Virus record (IMG/VR): IMGVR_UViG_3300050119_000046
Coordinates: 1-20,109 of that record
Source: a virus
Length of the DNA: 20,109 nt
Direction: 5' to 3' (one strand)
The notes below the pieces were generated by a model. That model had not been told where the DNA came from and did not search any database. It saw only the letters and a list, made by a program, of their open reading frames with translations. This document shows, in pieces, positions 10,224 through 17,951 of this stretch; within the stretch, counting starts at the first letter, position 1; each line of letters begins with the position of its first letter. A program made the position numbers and the translations under genes.

Positions 10224-10268
10224 TGTTACATCCGTAACACATGTAACATCTGTTACACTTGTTACATG
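10224..10268. repeat. Five phased 9-bp repeats (TGTWACA heptads), operator or packaging site
   Basis: Heptads TGTTACA, CGTAACA, TGTAACA, TGTTACA and TGTTACA start at 10224, 10233, 10242, 10251 and 10260, exactly 9 bp apart, with two in the inverted orientation. The last touches the ATG at 10266 of the RHH gene, and no Shine-Dalgarno precedes that ATG. Regular short repeats over the start of an RHH gene are the usual form of an RHH autorepressor operator. The position between terS and terL makes a terminase-binding (pac/cosB-like) site an alternative. Confidence 0.75.
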
Positions 10269-10667
10269 GCAATCAACCTGCGCCACATATCGGAAGAACT
10301 TCACCAAAAGCTAAATGTGCGAGCTGCGACCGAGAAGGTCACGCTCGAATCGCTTTGTGTGCGGTTCCTCTGGGCGGGATTAGACGATCTAGGAGACTTG
10401 AATGGAAGCAGCGATGAGAAAGCGATTGGAGATGACCCCGAGCCAAAGAGTGAACGAGCCGGGGATGATGTCCCCGTGCCCGTTCTGTCAAAAGCCAAGG
10501 GTCGAGCGAAGCGACTACGTGCGGTGCAACCACTGCGGGGTGAATTGGCTGGACGGGGAGGATCTGACGAAGAACCCATCCATCGAACGCATGAAGGCTG
10601 TCGTATCGTCCGGGAAGGCTCACGTAGCTTCTGTGTCGCCCACCGCGTCTATGTCGAGGTAGACTGA
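10266..10667 (+). CDS. Ribbon-helix-helix (Arc-like) protein, 133 aa
   Basis: Residues 2-40 fit an RHH fold: strand MAINLRHI, helix SEELHQKLNVRAATEK, turn, helix TLESLCVRFLWAGLDDL. RHH proteins dimerise and insert the strand into the DNA major groove at short repeats, matching the five heptads over its own start. After about residue 45 the product is polar and Arg/Gly-rich until a better-looking end (CRIVREGSRSFC, AHRVYVEVD). A zinc-ribbon frame is nested inside this part, so the C-terminal half may be partly out of frame. The stop is 4 nt before terL. Autorepression and control of the packaging/late genes are inferred. Confidence 0.65.
   Translation: MAINLRHISEELHQKLNVRAATEKVTLESLCVRFLWAGLDDLGDLNGSSDEKAIGDDPEPKSERAGDDVPVPVLSKAKGRAKRLRAVQPLRGELAGRGGSDEEPIHRTHEGCRIVREGSRSFCVAHRVYVEVD
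10402..10662 (+). CDS. Zinc-ribbon protein in an overlapping frame, 86 aa
   Basis: A TAGGAG site stands 7-8 nt before the ATG at 10402. The frame encodes a convincing zinc ribbon: CPFC (Cys26, Cys29) and CNHC (Cys42, Cys45) followed by GVNWLDGEDLTKNPSIER. It lies entirely inside the RHH gene in another frame. Its last ~25 residues look random, while the RHH frame looks coding there, so the real zinc-ribbon protein may switch frames near 10585. Either this is a nested gene, or a base has been gained or lost in the region. Confidence 0.5.
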   Translation: MEAAMRKRLEMTPSQRVNEPGMMSPCPFCQKPRVERSDYVRCNHCGVNWLDGEDLTKNPSIERMKAVVSSGKAHVASVSPTASMSR

Positions 10668-10671
10668 TTCA

Positions 10672-12381
10672 ATGGCGCGTAAGGTAGAAGCTCCGAAGAT
10701 CGATATCCTCGATGGATACGTCCCCGAGGACCCTAAGAGCTTGGAAGAGGTCGAGACGCGTGTCATTGACAGCCTTGGCCTCTTCTACCTCACGATGAAC
10801 CCCAAGCAGGAGGAGTTCATTCGGGTAAAGAACGCTCGGGGCCGCACTCCCAAGACTCGCCTCTTCGAGGCTGGCAACCAAGGAGGCAAGACCACGATTG
10901 GTGTGGCCGAGGATGTGGCGCACGCAATGGGATTCCGACCCTGGTTGGACAAGGATGACCCCGACTACAAGATCGCCGTCAAGGTGCCCAATCAGGGGAT
11001 CGTCGGTTGCGAAGTCGCCGGTCAAGTTCTCAAGGCCAATATCGAGCCATTGTTCCTCAAGTTCATCCCTAAATTCTGCGACCCGAAGATTGATCGCTAT
11101 TCGGATGGGTCGATCAAGAGCCTCACTCTCACCTACGACTACAACGGAAACTACTGCGGGTCGACGATTCATTTTCGCTCGTATGTCCAACCGGCCGACT
11201 CCTACGAAGGCATCGTGGTCGACTGGCTGCACTGGGACGAGCCGCCGCCCCGCCCTATCCTCAACGCTGCCGAACGCGGCAAGATGAGCACCAATGCCCC
11301 GTCCTGGCTCACTATGACCCCACTAAAGGAGCCTTACATTTATGACATCTTCACGCTCAACGCATTCAACAACGGAGGCGACGACCAAGAGATCGCAGTA
11401 TTTCGCGGAGCTGTTTGGGAGAATTGCCAAGACTGGTGCCGCGCGTGCGACATCACGATTCCTGAAAACGACCCTGAAAAAATTGATGCTGGAGTTCTAC
11501 GTCCCGTCAACAACTGTCCCGGATGCGGTCGAGTCATGGGGTTCATGCCCCGTGCCGGTATCGACAACTACCTCAAAAAGATCACGGACCCCGACGAGCG
11601 GGAAGCCCGTGAGGAAGGAAAGTGGAAGCACCTCTCCGGCCTTGTCTACAAAGAACTCGACCGCGAGAAGCACCTCTACGAAGACTTCGAAATCCCGCGC
11701 GACTGGATGCGTGTTGAAGTCGTCGACCCCCACGACGCCCGCCCGACGCGTTGGATCTTCGGCGCAGTCTCCCCGGAGGAAATCGAAATCAACGGTCGCA
11801 CCTGTAACCGGGTCTACTGGTACACCTATCTCCTCGCCAAAGGCAACATCGACTCCATCGCAAAGCAAGTCAAGGTCCGCAGGGCAGAGTACGGATACCG
11901 CGAAGCCGCAATGGTTATCATCGACGCAAAATTTGGGGCAGCCCACAAGCCCAGCCACGGGGAAGAACAAACGTCCTGGCAAGAGGAGCTAGAGGCGTGC
12001 GGGATCAAGCACATCATCCTCAGCCACTCGGCCTCTGGGGATATTGCTCTTGGGCACAAGATGGTGAAGGAGTATCTGCAACCGCATTATTCCGTGGTCA
12101 AAGACAAGAACTTTCCTGGGATGATGTTCGCAGCGGTTGGGTGTGCGGGGGATCGTGGTCCGATCTACGATATGTTCCACTACCAATGGAAGCTGGGAAC
12201 CGACAAGCCTGAAGAGGCTTACAAGGACGCGTGCGACTGTATCCGATATTTTGCCCTAGAGCAGCCTCAGTACAAGCCGCCCGTACCAGAAATTGACCAA
12301 GAGTTCGCTCGCATGATTCTCAGTCGCCAGCACGACGATACGACAGGCGGCCTATTTCACGGCATGACAGTCAAGAGGTAA
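10672..12381 (+). CDS. terL: Terminase large subunit, 569 aa
   Basis: DNA-packaging motor and nuclease. The ATPase has Walker A FEAGNQGGKTT (residues 66-75) and Walker B IVVDWLHWDE with Asp189/Glu190, followed by the coupling motif SWLTMTPLKEP. An insertion with CRAC (Cys256, Cys259) and CPGC (Cys282, Cys285) forms a zinc ribbon, seen in some podoviral terminases. The RNase H-like nuclease shows VEVVDPHD (Asp352), VIIDAKFG (Asp418) and AYKDACDCIRYF (Asp519/Asp522). Length and motif order match complete TerL proteins. It cuts concatemeric DNA and pumps it through the portal encoded downstream. The stop is 2 nt before the next ATG. Confidence 0.96.
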   Translation: MARKVEAPKIDILDGYVPEDPKSLEEVETRVIDSLGLFYLTMNPKQEEFIRVKNARGRTPKTRLFEAGNQGGKTTIGVAEDVAHAMGFRPWLDKDDPDYKIAVKVPNQGIVGCEVAGQVLKANIEPLFLKFIPKFCDPKIDRYSDGSIKSLTLTYDYNGNYCGSTIHFRSYVQPADSYEGIVVDWLHWDEPPPRPILNAAERGKMSTNAPSWLTMTPLKEPYIYDIFTLNAFNNGGDDQEIAVFRGAVWENCQDWCRACDITIPENDPEKIDAGVLRPVNNCPGCGRVMGFMPRAGIDNYLKKITDPDEREAREEGKWKHLSGLVYKELDREKHLYEDFEIPRDWMRVEVVDPHDARPTRWIFGAVSPEEIEINGRTCNRVYWYTYLLAKGNIDSIAKQVKVRRAEYGYREAAMVIIDAKFGAAHKPSHGEEQTSWQEELEACGIKHIILSHSASGDIALGHKMVKEYLQPHYSVVKDKNFPGMMFAAVGCAGDRGPIYDMFHYQWKLGTDKPEEAYKDACDCIRYFALEQPQYKPPVPEIDQEFARMILSRQHDDTTGGLFHGMTVKR

Positions 12382-12383
12382 TT

Positions 12384-12821
12384 ATGATTCGCAAGGTAAG
12401 CTATTCGAAACTCTTTATGGACGACGCCTTCCCGGAGATCGTAGAGCAGTATGGGCGGGAGTGTTCTGCGTTGGGAACTCCTAATCCCGACCCACTCCTC
12501 TACGCCATGCTTGAAAATTCGGGAGGATTTCAAGCCTTTGGTGTATACGACGGGGATAAGCTAATTGGTTTTGGAGCGGTACTGGTTTACGTATTGCCCC
12601 ACTTCGGAAGAAAGATCGCCGCCAGCGAAAGCGTGTTTATCCTCAAGGAGAATCGCAAGAGTTGGTTGGGGATCGACCTCCTTGAGGAAATGAAGAATCA
12701 TGCGAGGTCCAATGGATGCGAGAAGTTCATCTACAGTGCTCCGGTTGGAAGCCGATTCGATCAAATGCTGAGAACCCTATACCCTCATACCAACAACATC
12801 TATATCGAGGATTTGGCATGA
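12384..12821 (+). CDS. GNAT-like N-acetyltransferase fold protein, 145 aa
   Basis: The central part follows the GNAT pattern: QAFGVYDGDKLIGFGAVLVY (strands 2-4), then ASESVFILKENRKSWLGIDL where the acetyl-CoA-binding turn would be (R-K-S-W-L-G), helix LLEEMKNHARSNG and strand KFIYSAP. Proteins of this kind lie between terL and the portal gene in many podovirus-type phages, with unknown substrate; some may be structural rather than enzymatic. AGAGGTAATT precedes the ATG and the stop overlaps the next start (ATGA). The fold is fairly secure; acetyltransferase activity is family knowledge only. Confidence 0.78.
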   Translation: MIRKVSYSKLFMDDAFPEIVEQYGRECSALGTPNPDPLLYAMLENSGGFQAFGVYDGDKLIGFGAVLVYVLPHFGRKIAASESVFILKENRKSWLGIDLLEEMKNHARSNGCEKFIYSAPVGSRFDQMLRTLYPHTNNIYIEDLA

Positions 12822-13321
12822 ACGAGCTTCTCCATATCGCTGCCTCCATAGCCGAATCACACGTAAGGCTCAATGGGATAATCCCATCGGCCTCCGGCGA
12901 GAACCTTGCCAAAATCAAGATAGCTGAGGAGATCATTCGTGGAAGACCCCAAATCGAGTTCTGCACCGAGCACGTATTCCATGCGGGCATGTACGCCCGG
13001 ACAGTTCGAATTGCATCTCACGTTGTCTTCACCTCAGTCCTTATCAAGAGAGCAACTCTTCTTATTTCTCAAGGGTGTTACGAGGTTCTTGCGGGAGACC
13101 GTTGGTTGCGATACGAGGGGTACAACGTACTATGCGGATTTGCTGGAAGAAAGCAAATCTACCGAACCGTCACGCCCATTGAACTAACCATGATCTTCCC
13201 GACCGAGGCTCAATCTGTAGTGGACGCCGAGAGGGAATTTACGGACGAAGTGGAAAGTCTTCTATCGCATAAGTTGGAAAATGATATTGTGGTGACTGGG
13301 GTGCCAGCATGTCGGGAATAG
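12818..13321 (+). CDS. Conserved phage protein of the head-gene cluster, 167 aa
   Basis: The start is the ATG at 12818 that overlaps the GNAT stop. After a helical N-terminus (LHIAASIAESHVRLNG) the middle is beta-rich: YARTVRIASHVVFTSVLIKR, ATLLISQGCYEVLAG and WLRYEGYNVLCGFAGRKQIY. It is followed by TPIELTMIFPTEAQSV and an acidic helix (EFTDEVESLL). The order resembles a cupin-like sandwich common at this position in podovirus-type phages, where it is usually annotated as a hypothetical virion-cluster protein. No metal-binding His triad is clear. The C-terminus overlaps the next gene by 13 nt. Confidence 0.75.
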   Translation: MNELLHIAASIAESHVRLNGIIPSASGENLAKIKIAEEIIRGRPQIEFCTEHVFHAGMYARTVRIASHVVFTSVLIKRATLLISQGCYEVLAGDRWLRYEGYNVLCGFAGRKQIYRTVTPIELTMIFPTEAQSVVDAEREFTDEVESLLSHKLENDIVVTGVPACRE

Positions 13322-13581
13322 CAACGGGTACGGCGCTGTTAGTATCGGCGGGGGTAGGGCTGGCTACTACAGCAGCCAGCGTCGGTTATGAGGCATCGCA
13401 GAAAGGCCCGTCAGCTCCGACGCAGCAGCAAGATGAAATCGATCAGGCTAAGGCTGCTACGGCAGCGGCGCAAGCTCAGGCGGCAGCCCTCACAAAACGT
13501 AGAGGAATGGCTTCCACGGTACTCACAAGCCCGCTAGGGACATCTGGGGCGGCCAGCACACAGAAAGCGACTCTGGGATAA
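13309..13581 (+). CDS. Small Ala-rich virion-associated protein, 90 aa
   Basis: The N-terminal 25 residues are hydrophobic and Ala/Gly-rich (IATGTALLVSAGVGLATTAA). They are followed by a Gln-rich helix (QQQDEIDQAKAATAAAQAQA) and a conserved-looking tail RRGMASTVLTSPLGTSG ending QKATLG. This short tail motif (G-x-A-S-T-x-L-T ... T-L-G) recurs in small proteins encoded just before or after the portal in podovirus-type phages, suggesting a minor head or internal virion protein. The start codon overlaps the previous gene and its TAA is directly followed by the portal ATG. Exact role unknown. Confidence 0.7.
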   Translation: MSGIATGTALLVSAGVGLATTAASVGYEASQKGPSAPTQQQDEIDQAKAATAAAQAQAAALTKRRGMASTVLTSPLGTSGAASTQKATLG

Positions 13582-15468
13582 ATGGCATATCCAGTAGGAT
13601 CTCGCAGAACGAGTTCTAATTACTACAACTCCACGGGGTACTCTCCGTCGACGCTGGGTAACGCCGAAGACTCTGAGGAGCGGGCGAAGGATCTCCAGAA
13701 GTATCTGAATGTTCTTGCCCAGCAAAGGCTCCCGTGGGAGCCCATGATCGACAACATCATCATGTACGTCAATCATGGTCGACGCTTCGTGCAGGACTGG
13801 GATCAGTACCCTGGGATGCAGACCGGTCAAGAGGTATACGACGACTCAGCCATGCTTGCGAGGAATATCCTCACCGATGGGATGGTGGGCTATCTATGCA
13901 GCAGGAACCAGCCCTGGTTCGGATTAGAACTACCTGGGAAGTTCAACTTTCCTGCCGATACGGGATTGGGTCGCTGGAACGGACAGCGTATTGATTCCTA
14001 TCCTGAAGTTCAGCGCTGGCTCCAGGAAGTTCAAACCGTGATGTACTCGGCCTTCAATCGGTCGAACTTCTATGATGTCGTAACAGAGTTCGTGTCAGAT
14101 GGAGCTACCTGCGGGACGGCTCACATGCTGGTCGAGGAGAACATCGAGGACGCGAGCATCGTGTTTACGGTTCCTCACTATCGCGAGTGCTTCATAGCCG
14201 AGAACGAATTCGGAGAAGTGGACACATGCTTCCGCGTATTCAACATGACCCTGAAGCAGTTTTCCGAGAAGTTTGGCATGGAGGTTATGAAGGGTGCTGA
14301 CAAGAATTTTGAAAAGGACTACAAGGCGAATATGTATGATGAGCGCCAGGTTCTTCATGCGATTTATCCGCGCCGGGACTTTGACCCCTCAAGGATTGAC
14401 GCGAAGAATAAGAAGTGGGCCTCCTCGTGGGTATACCAACAGGGTGGTAAGATCCTCAACAAGACGGGAGGGGGACGAAAGACGGACAACAAGACGACCC
14501 TCCTAAGCGAGGGCGGATACGATACTATGCCGATCCTCTCCTGGCGCTGGAGGAAGAACAGCGATGAGGTTTATGGGCGTGGTCCGGCGCATGATGCATT
14601 TGTCTCTATCGCCCAGGGTAATCAGATGGGTCGCACGAATCTTATCACGGCTCAACAGGCGGCGGAACCGCCTCTTATTGCTTTCTCGGATATGCGTGGA
14701 GCTATTCAGCGCGGTCCCAATGGAATTACGTATGTTGAGGCGAATCGCGGTGATATTAGAGCTAGAGCCCCCATGCCACTCACGACGGGCGTGCAGAATC
14801 TTCCGTTCAATATCGAGTATCAGGACAGGGTTACGAAGATAATCAATCAGTATTTTCATACTGATGTGTTCATGATGATGTCGCAGCTCGCCGCAGGCGG
14901 CAAGAGCGAGCGTATGGTGACGGAGCAGATCGCAGAATTGCAAGGAGAGAAGGCAGCGATCCTGGGGACGCGCGTCGGGAATCTCCAGTCCGAAGCATTC
15001 AACCCGCTCATCAATCGCGTGTACGCTATCGAGGTAGAGGCGGGCCGTATCCCCGAGCCCCCAGAGATTCTCTTGAAGTCGATTCATGGTCCAGTGCAGG
15101 TTGAGTACTTGGGGCCTCTCTCGCAGGCCCAGACGCGCCTTACTACGATTCGCTCGATCCAGTCCTTCCTGCAAGTCGTCCAGCAGGTAGCGCAGTTCGA
15201 TCCGACGATCACCCATGCAGTCAATGCGCCTGAGATTCTTCGTGTCGTCAGGGATGCAATGAACGCGCCGGTCGACATCGTGTACGACGCGAAGACCTTC
15301 CAAGCTATCGTCGAGGGCGTCAACAAGATTGCGTCGCAGCAGAGGCAGGCCGAGACATTACCGAAGCTCGCCAAAGCTGCGGGAGCGCTCGCAAAATCCC
15401 CTGAAGCTGGAAGTATTCTGTCTAAGCTGATGGGTAACGATGAGGGGTCAGATGCCGCAACCCAATAA
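13582..15468 (+). CDS. Portal (head-to-tail connecting) protein, 628 aa
   Basis: Length and sequence fit the head-to-tail connector family of podoviruses (PF12236 type). The pattern includes ERAKDLQKYLNVLAQQRLPW then INNIIMYVNHGR-like sequence near the N-terminus, the stretch YDDSAMLARNILTDGMVGYL, ATCGTAHMLVEENI, LSWRWRKNSDEVYGRGPAHD and the C-terminal helical YLGPLSQAQTRL. Twelve copies form the ring at one capsid vertex through which TerL drives DNA and to which the tail adaptor binds. The ATG directly follows the previous TAA, with binding determinants inside the upstream gene. The C-terminus (residues 600-628) overlaps the next gene by 17 nt. Confidence 0.93.
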   Translation: MAYPVGSRRTSSNYYNSTGYSPSTLGNAEDSEERAKDLQKYLNVLAQQRLPWEPMIDNIIMYVNHGRRFVQDWDQYPGMQTGQEVYDDSAMLARNILTDGMVGYLCSRNQPWFGLELPGKFNFPADTGLGRWNGQRIDSYPEVQRWLQEVQTVMYSAFNRSNFYDVVTEFVSDGATCGTAHMLVEENIEDASIVFTVPHYRECFIAENEFGEVDTCFRVFNMTLKQFSEKFGMEVMKGADKNFEKDYKANMYDERQVLHAIYPRRDFDPSRIDAKNKKWASSWVYQQGGKILNKTGGGRKTDNKTTLLSEGGYDTMPILSWRWRKNSDEVYGRGPAHDAFVSIAQGNQMGRTNLITAQQAAEPPLIAFSDMRGAIQRGPNGITYVEANRGDIRARAPMPLTTGVQNLPFNIEYQDRVTKIINQYFHTDVFMMMSQLAAGGKSERMVTEQIAELQGEKAAILGTRVGNLQSEAFNPLINRVYAIEVEAGRIPEPPEILLKSIHGPVQVEYLGPLSQAQTRLTTIRSIQSFLQVVQQVAQFDPTITHAVNAPEILRVVRDAMNAPVDIVYDAKTFQAIVEGVNKIASQQRQAETLPKLAKAAGALAKSPEAGSILSKLMGNDEGSDAATQ

Positions 15469-15706
15469 GGAAATACTCGATCAGATCCAAGCCGCGAAAG
15501 ACATGCAGCAGATGTACAAAAACGTCTTCGGAACCATCGAGGGAAGAATTGTTTTAGGAGACATCTTGACTACGGCTCATTTTGGTGATCCACTGAATCC
15601 ATTGGACCCTGTTGCCGTAGCAGAACACAACGCAGCAGTTTTGATTGCTCGGCAAGCTGGGGCATTCGATAAGCTCTGGATTGATCTAGGAATGGTAAAG
15701 GAGTAA
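15452..15706 (+). CDS. Bbp19-like phage protein, 84 aa
   Basis: I prefer the ATG at 15452 (MPQPNKEIL), which has GAGGGG just before it, over the in-frame ATG at 15440. The sequence MYKNVFGTIEGRIVLGDIL, then DPVAVAEHNAAVLIARQAGA and FDKLWIDLGM follows the Bbp19-like pattern known from Bordetella phage BPP-1 and relatives (Y-x-x-V-F-x-T-x-E-G-x-x-V-L-x-D-L-L ... G-x-R). The role is unknown, but members always sit beside the portal, so a virion or assembly role is likely. It overlaps the portal end, giving translational coupling. Confidence 0.75.
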   Translation: MPQPNKEILDQIQAAKDMQQMYKNVFGTIEGRIVLGDILTTAHFGDPLNPLDPVAVAEHNAAVLIARQAGAFDKLWIDLGMVKE

Positions 15707-15709
15707 CAA

Positions 15710-16096
15710 ATGGCAGGATTTCCTCCAGATTACGATAACGTGCGGTGGGGTGGACCTGATGGGCTTCGTGTCCCCCAAGAAGTTGGCAAGGCGACTCTGG
15801 TGGTCAAGAGAGAAGTAACTCTCAGCGTCACCTCCGGAACTATCACATTGCCGGTGGATCAGGCTGGGTCGAGCTACTTCTCTGTATTGGATACAGGAGC
15901 CACCACTCTCGTCTTTCCCTCCCTCCCCGGGCATGAGTTCATTGTCAACAACCTCGCGGCTTCCGCTGGATCGGTTACTGTTGAAGTGGCTAGTCAGAGT
16001 GCAACAGCTATTGCTGTTGCCGCTGGCCATCTACAGCATTTTGTAATTGACAGTGCGCTCGGAGTTATTCCTGTGGCAGCGGCGGTAGCAGTCTAA
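15710..16096 (+). CDS. Putative minor virion protein, beta-rich, 128 aa
   Basis: Apart from a short N-terminal segment (FPPDYDNVRWGGPDGLRV), the protein is a series of strands rich in Val, Thr and Ser (LVVKREVTLSVTSGTITLPV, SVLDTGATTLVFPSL, VTVEVASQSATAIAVAAG, QHFVIDSALGVIPV). This beta-sandwich composition, and the position between portal and scaffold, suggest a capsid decoration or minor structural protein. I do not recognise the family. It begins 3 nt after the previous stop, with AAAGGAG before the ATG. Confidence 0.68.
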   Translation: MAGFPPDYDNVRWGGPDGLRVPQEVGKATLVVKREVTLSVTSGTITLPVDQAGSSYFSVLDTGATTLVFPSLPGHEFIVNNLAASAGSVTVEVASQSATAIAVAAGHLQHFVIDSALGVIPVAAAVAV

Positions 16097-16124
16097 GCGT
16101 AGTACACTTCTCACGGAGAACATA

Positions 16125-16850
16125 ATGCCTGAAGCAGTATTGAAGTCCGTAGTATCGACAGAGACACCCGAATCGCTAGGATGGCGAGCTGGGTTGCCGG
16201 ACGAACTCAAAAAGAACGAGTCTCTTGCGAAGTTCAAGACCGTAGGCGAGTTTGCCAACGACTATCTTGCAACCGCAACGCAGAAGACCGAACTGGAAGG
16301 TAAGCTCGGCAACACGATTCCCAAACTGGGCGACAACGCGACCCCTGAAGATAAAGCGGCGTTCTACAATGCTCTGGGCCGTCCGAAAGAGGCGAAAGAG
16401 TACGAATTCGATGGTGAGAACGAGAACGCTACCGAGTGGACGAGCAACTGGAAGCAGACGTTTTATGACTTGGGTCTTACGAAAGACCAGGCCAAGCAAC
16501 TGAGCGGCAAGTGGAATGGTGCCGTGCAGAAGATGGTCGAAGCGCATAACACCGCGCTCAAGGCTGAAATTACTGCTTCAGAACAGAAGCTCAAAAGCGA
16601 GTACGGCGACAAGTACGAAGCCAACGTGGAACTAGCGAAGCGGTTGTACAACAAGCATCTGGGCGCTGAATTCGATAAGGATTTCGATGCTGGAACGAGC
16701 ACAAATCGTTTCAACATGGTGCGTTACCTTATCAAGCTCGCCGCCTTGACGGGGGAAGATCGCACGCCGCAGAGCGGAAATACTCCTGGTCAGAGACGAG
16801 TACCGTTCATCAACTTTGACAAGAGCCCCGCTCCTCCGGTTCGCAGATAA
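16125..16850 (+). CDS. Capsid scaffolding protein, 241 aa
   Basis: Acidic, Lys/Glu-rich and helical, with no globular enzyme motif, directly before the major capsid gene; this is the classic place and composition of a phage scaffold. Typical features are SLGWRAGLPDELKKNESLAK and FKTVGEFANDYL near the N-terminus, the LGRPKEAKEYEF motif that recurs in scaffold/assembly proteins of podovirus-type phages, and a long helix (VEAHNTALKAEITASEQKLK). It would guide procapsid assembly and leave before or during packaging. The C-terminus is Pro/Arg-rich. GGAGAACATA precedes the ATG. Confidence 0.85.
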   Translation: MPEAVLKSVVSTETPESLGWRAGLPDELKKNESLAKFKTVGEFANDYLATATQKTELEGKLGNTIPKLGDNATPEDKAAFYNALGRPKEAKEYEFDGENENATEWTSNWKQTFYDLGLTKDQAKQLSGKWNGAVQKMVEAHNTALKAEITASEQKLKSEYGDKYEANVELAKRLYNKHLGAEFDKDFDAGTSTNRFNMVRYLIKLAALTGEDRTPQSGNTPGQRRVPFINFDKSPAPPVRR

Positions 16851-16867
16851 AGTAAAGGGGACACACA

Positions 16868-17926
16868 ATGGCTGACGTAGGTCAACTCGGTTACTCTACA
16901 CTCAACGACATTCTGGTGAATTATTCTTCCGCCGACGCAGGCGCGAAGCTGATTCTCCCGACGCGCATTCTCGACCGCATGACTCCGCTGGTCAAGATGC
17001 TTCCCATGAAGCCCAGCAACAACGTTCTGTCGAACATCGCCGTTCGTACAGACTCGTTGCCTATCGCTTCCACCCGCCAGTTCAATGCTGGCATTCTGGC
17101 GACTGCTTCCAAGAATGCTCCGATCAGCGATCCGATTGCCCTCTTCGAGGACTACTCGGAAGTCGACAAAGCGCTCTGGGGCATTCAGAACGATCCGAAT
17201 CTCTGGCGTGCGGATCAGGTCGCAAACCACATTGAAGGTCTCTTTCAGTTGATGGAGTCGACGTTGCTGTACGGTAACTTGGCGACCAACCCTGGAGGAT
17301 TCAACGGTCTCGCGACTCGCTTCAACAACCTCGAATCGTATCCGAACGGTGACGCAAGTGGCGTATTCTTGCCAAATGTTTGGAACGGGGGATCGACAGC
17401 GGCTGGTGCTGTGACCTCGGCCTGGATGATCGAGTTCGGCGAAGATTCCGTCTATGGAATCTATCCCCCGAATACGGCTGCTGGTCTCGATGTGCGCGAT
17501 CTTGGCGAAGTCACCAAGGAGCGTTCGAGCGGCACCGGCGCAGTCGGGGCGAACTACATGTATCAGGTGCTCCGCACCATGTTGCAGTGGTGGATGGGTA
17601 TCCAGATCGCGGATGAGCGCTGCATTCAGCGTATCGCCAACATCAACCCCATCGCTCTCGCGCAGGGTAACTTCGATGAGAATATCTTCATCCAGGCGAA
17701 GAACAACTTGCCTCGCGTTGGAGAGTCCGGCACGACCGTCATTCTGGTAAACCGGCAGCTCAAGGCGCAGATCGACATCCGCGCCGTCTCGCAGAAGATC
17801 AACACCTACTTCACTCCGCCCTCGAACAACACGATGGATGTTTTCGGCAAGTCCGTCACTCAGTTCCAAGGCATTCCGATCTACGTTGCTGAGAAGATTC
17901 TCAGCACTGAGACCGTCGTAAGCTAA
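16868..17926 (+). CDS. Major capsid protein, 352 aa
   Basis: Follows the scaffold and precedes the cement-like protein. The length (352 aa) and features fit an HK97-fold capsid protein of podovirus-type phages: a short N-terminal arm (GQLGYSTLNDILVNYSSADA), SNIAVRTDSLPIASTRQFNA in the E-loop region, a long middle spine helix (VANHIEGLFQLMESTLLYGN), a Gly/Asn-rich stretch, NYMYQVLRTMLQWWMGIQIA, and ENIFIQAKNNLPRVG ... VILVNRQLKAQIDI in the A-domain. AAAGGGGA precedes the ATG at good distance, expected for a highly expressed gene. Assignment is from position plus pattern. Confidence 0.88.
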   Translation: MADVGQLGYSTLNDILVNYSSADAGAKLILPTRILDRMTPLVKMLPMKPSNNVLSNIAVRTDSLPIASTRQFNAGILATASKNAPISDPIALFEDYSEVDKALWGIQNDPNLWRADQVANHIEGLFQLMESTLLYGNLATNPGGFNGLATRFNNLESYPNGDASGVFLPNVWNGGSTAAGAVTSAWMIEFGEDSVYGIYPPNTAAGLDVRDLGEVTKERSSGTGAVGANYMYQVLRTMLQWWMGIQIADERCIQRIANINPIALAQGNFDENIFIQAKNNLPRVGESGTTVILVNRQLKAQIDIRAVSQKINTYFTPPSNNTMDVFGKSVTQFQGIPIYVAEKILSTETVVS

Positions 17927-17934
17927 TAAATCCC

Positions 17935-17948
17935 CGACCAGGAGGTCG
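17935..17948 (+). promoter_or_regulatory. Hairpin over the ribosome-binding site of the cement gene
   Basis: CGACC (17935-17939) and GGTCG (17944-17948) enclose AGGA, so the AGGAGGT Shine-Dalgarno (17940-17946) of the gene at 17952 is partly inside a 5-bp hairpin. It could lower translation of the cement protein relative to the major capsid protein. Confidence 0.45.
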
Positions 17949-17951
17949 ACA

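Noticed and set aside
10146-10265. Coding repeat (S/H/L-V-T triplets) through the 9-bp array
   Set aside because: All frames give tripeptide repeats because the period is 9; no frame has a credible start or domain, and the RHH start follows immediately.
14503-15303. Long minus-strand open frame opposite the portal gene
   Set aside because: It mirrors the codon bias of the portal gene, has no recognisable domain and no ribosome-binding site.
16790-17869. 359-aa minus-strand open frame opposite the capsid gene
   Set aside because: Shadow of the well-supported major capsid protein.
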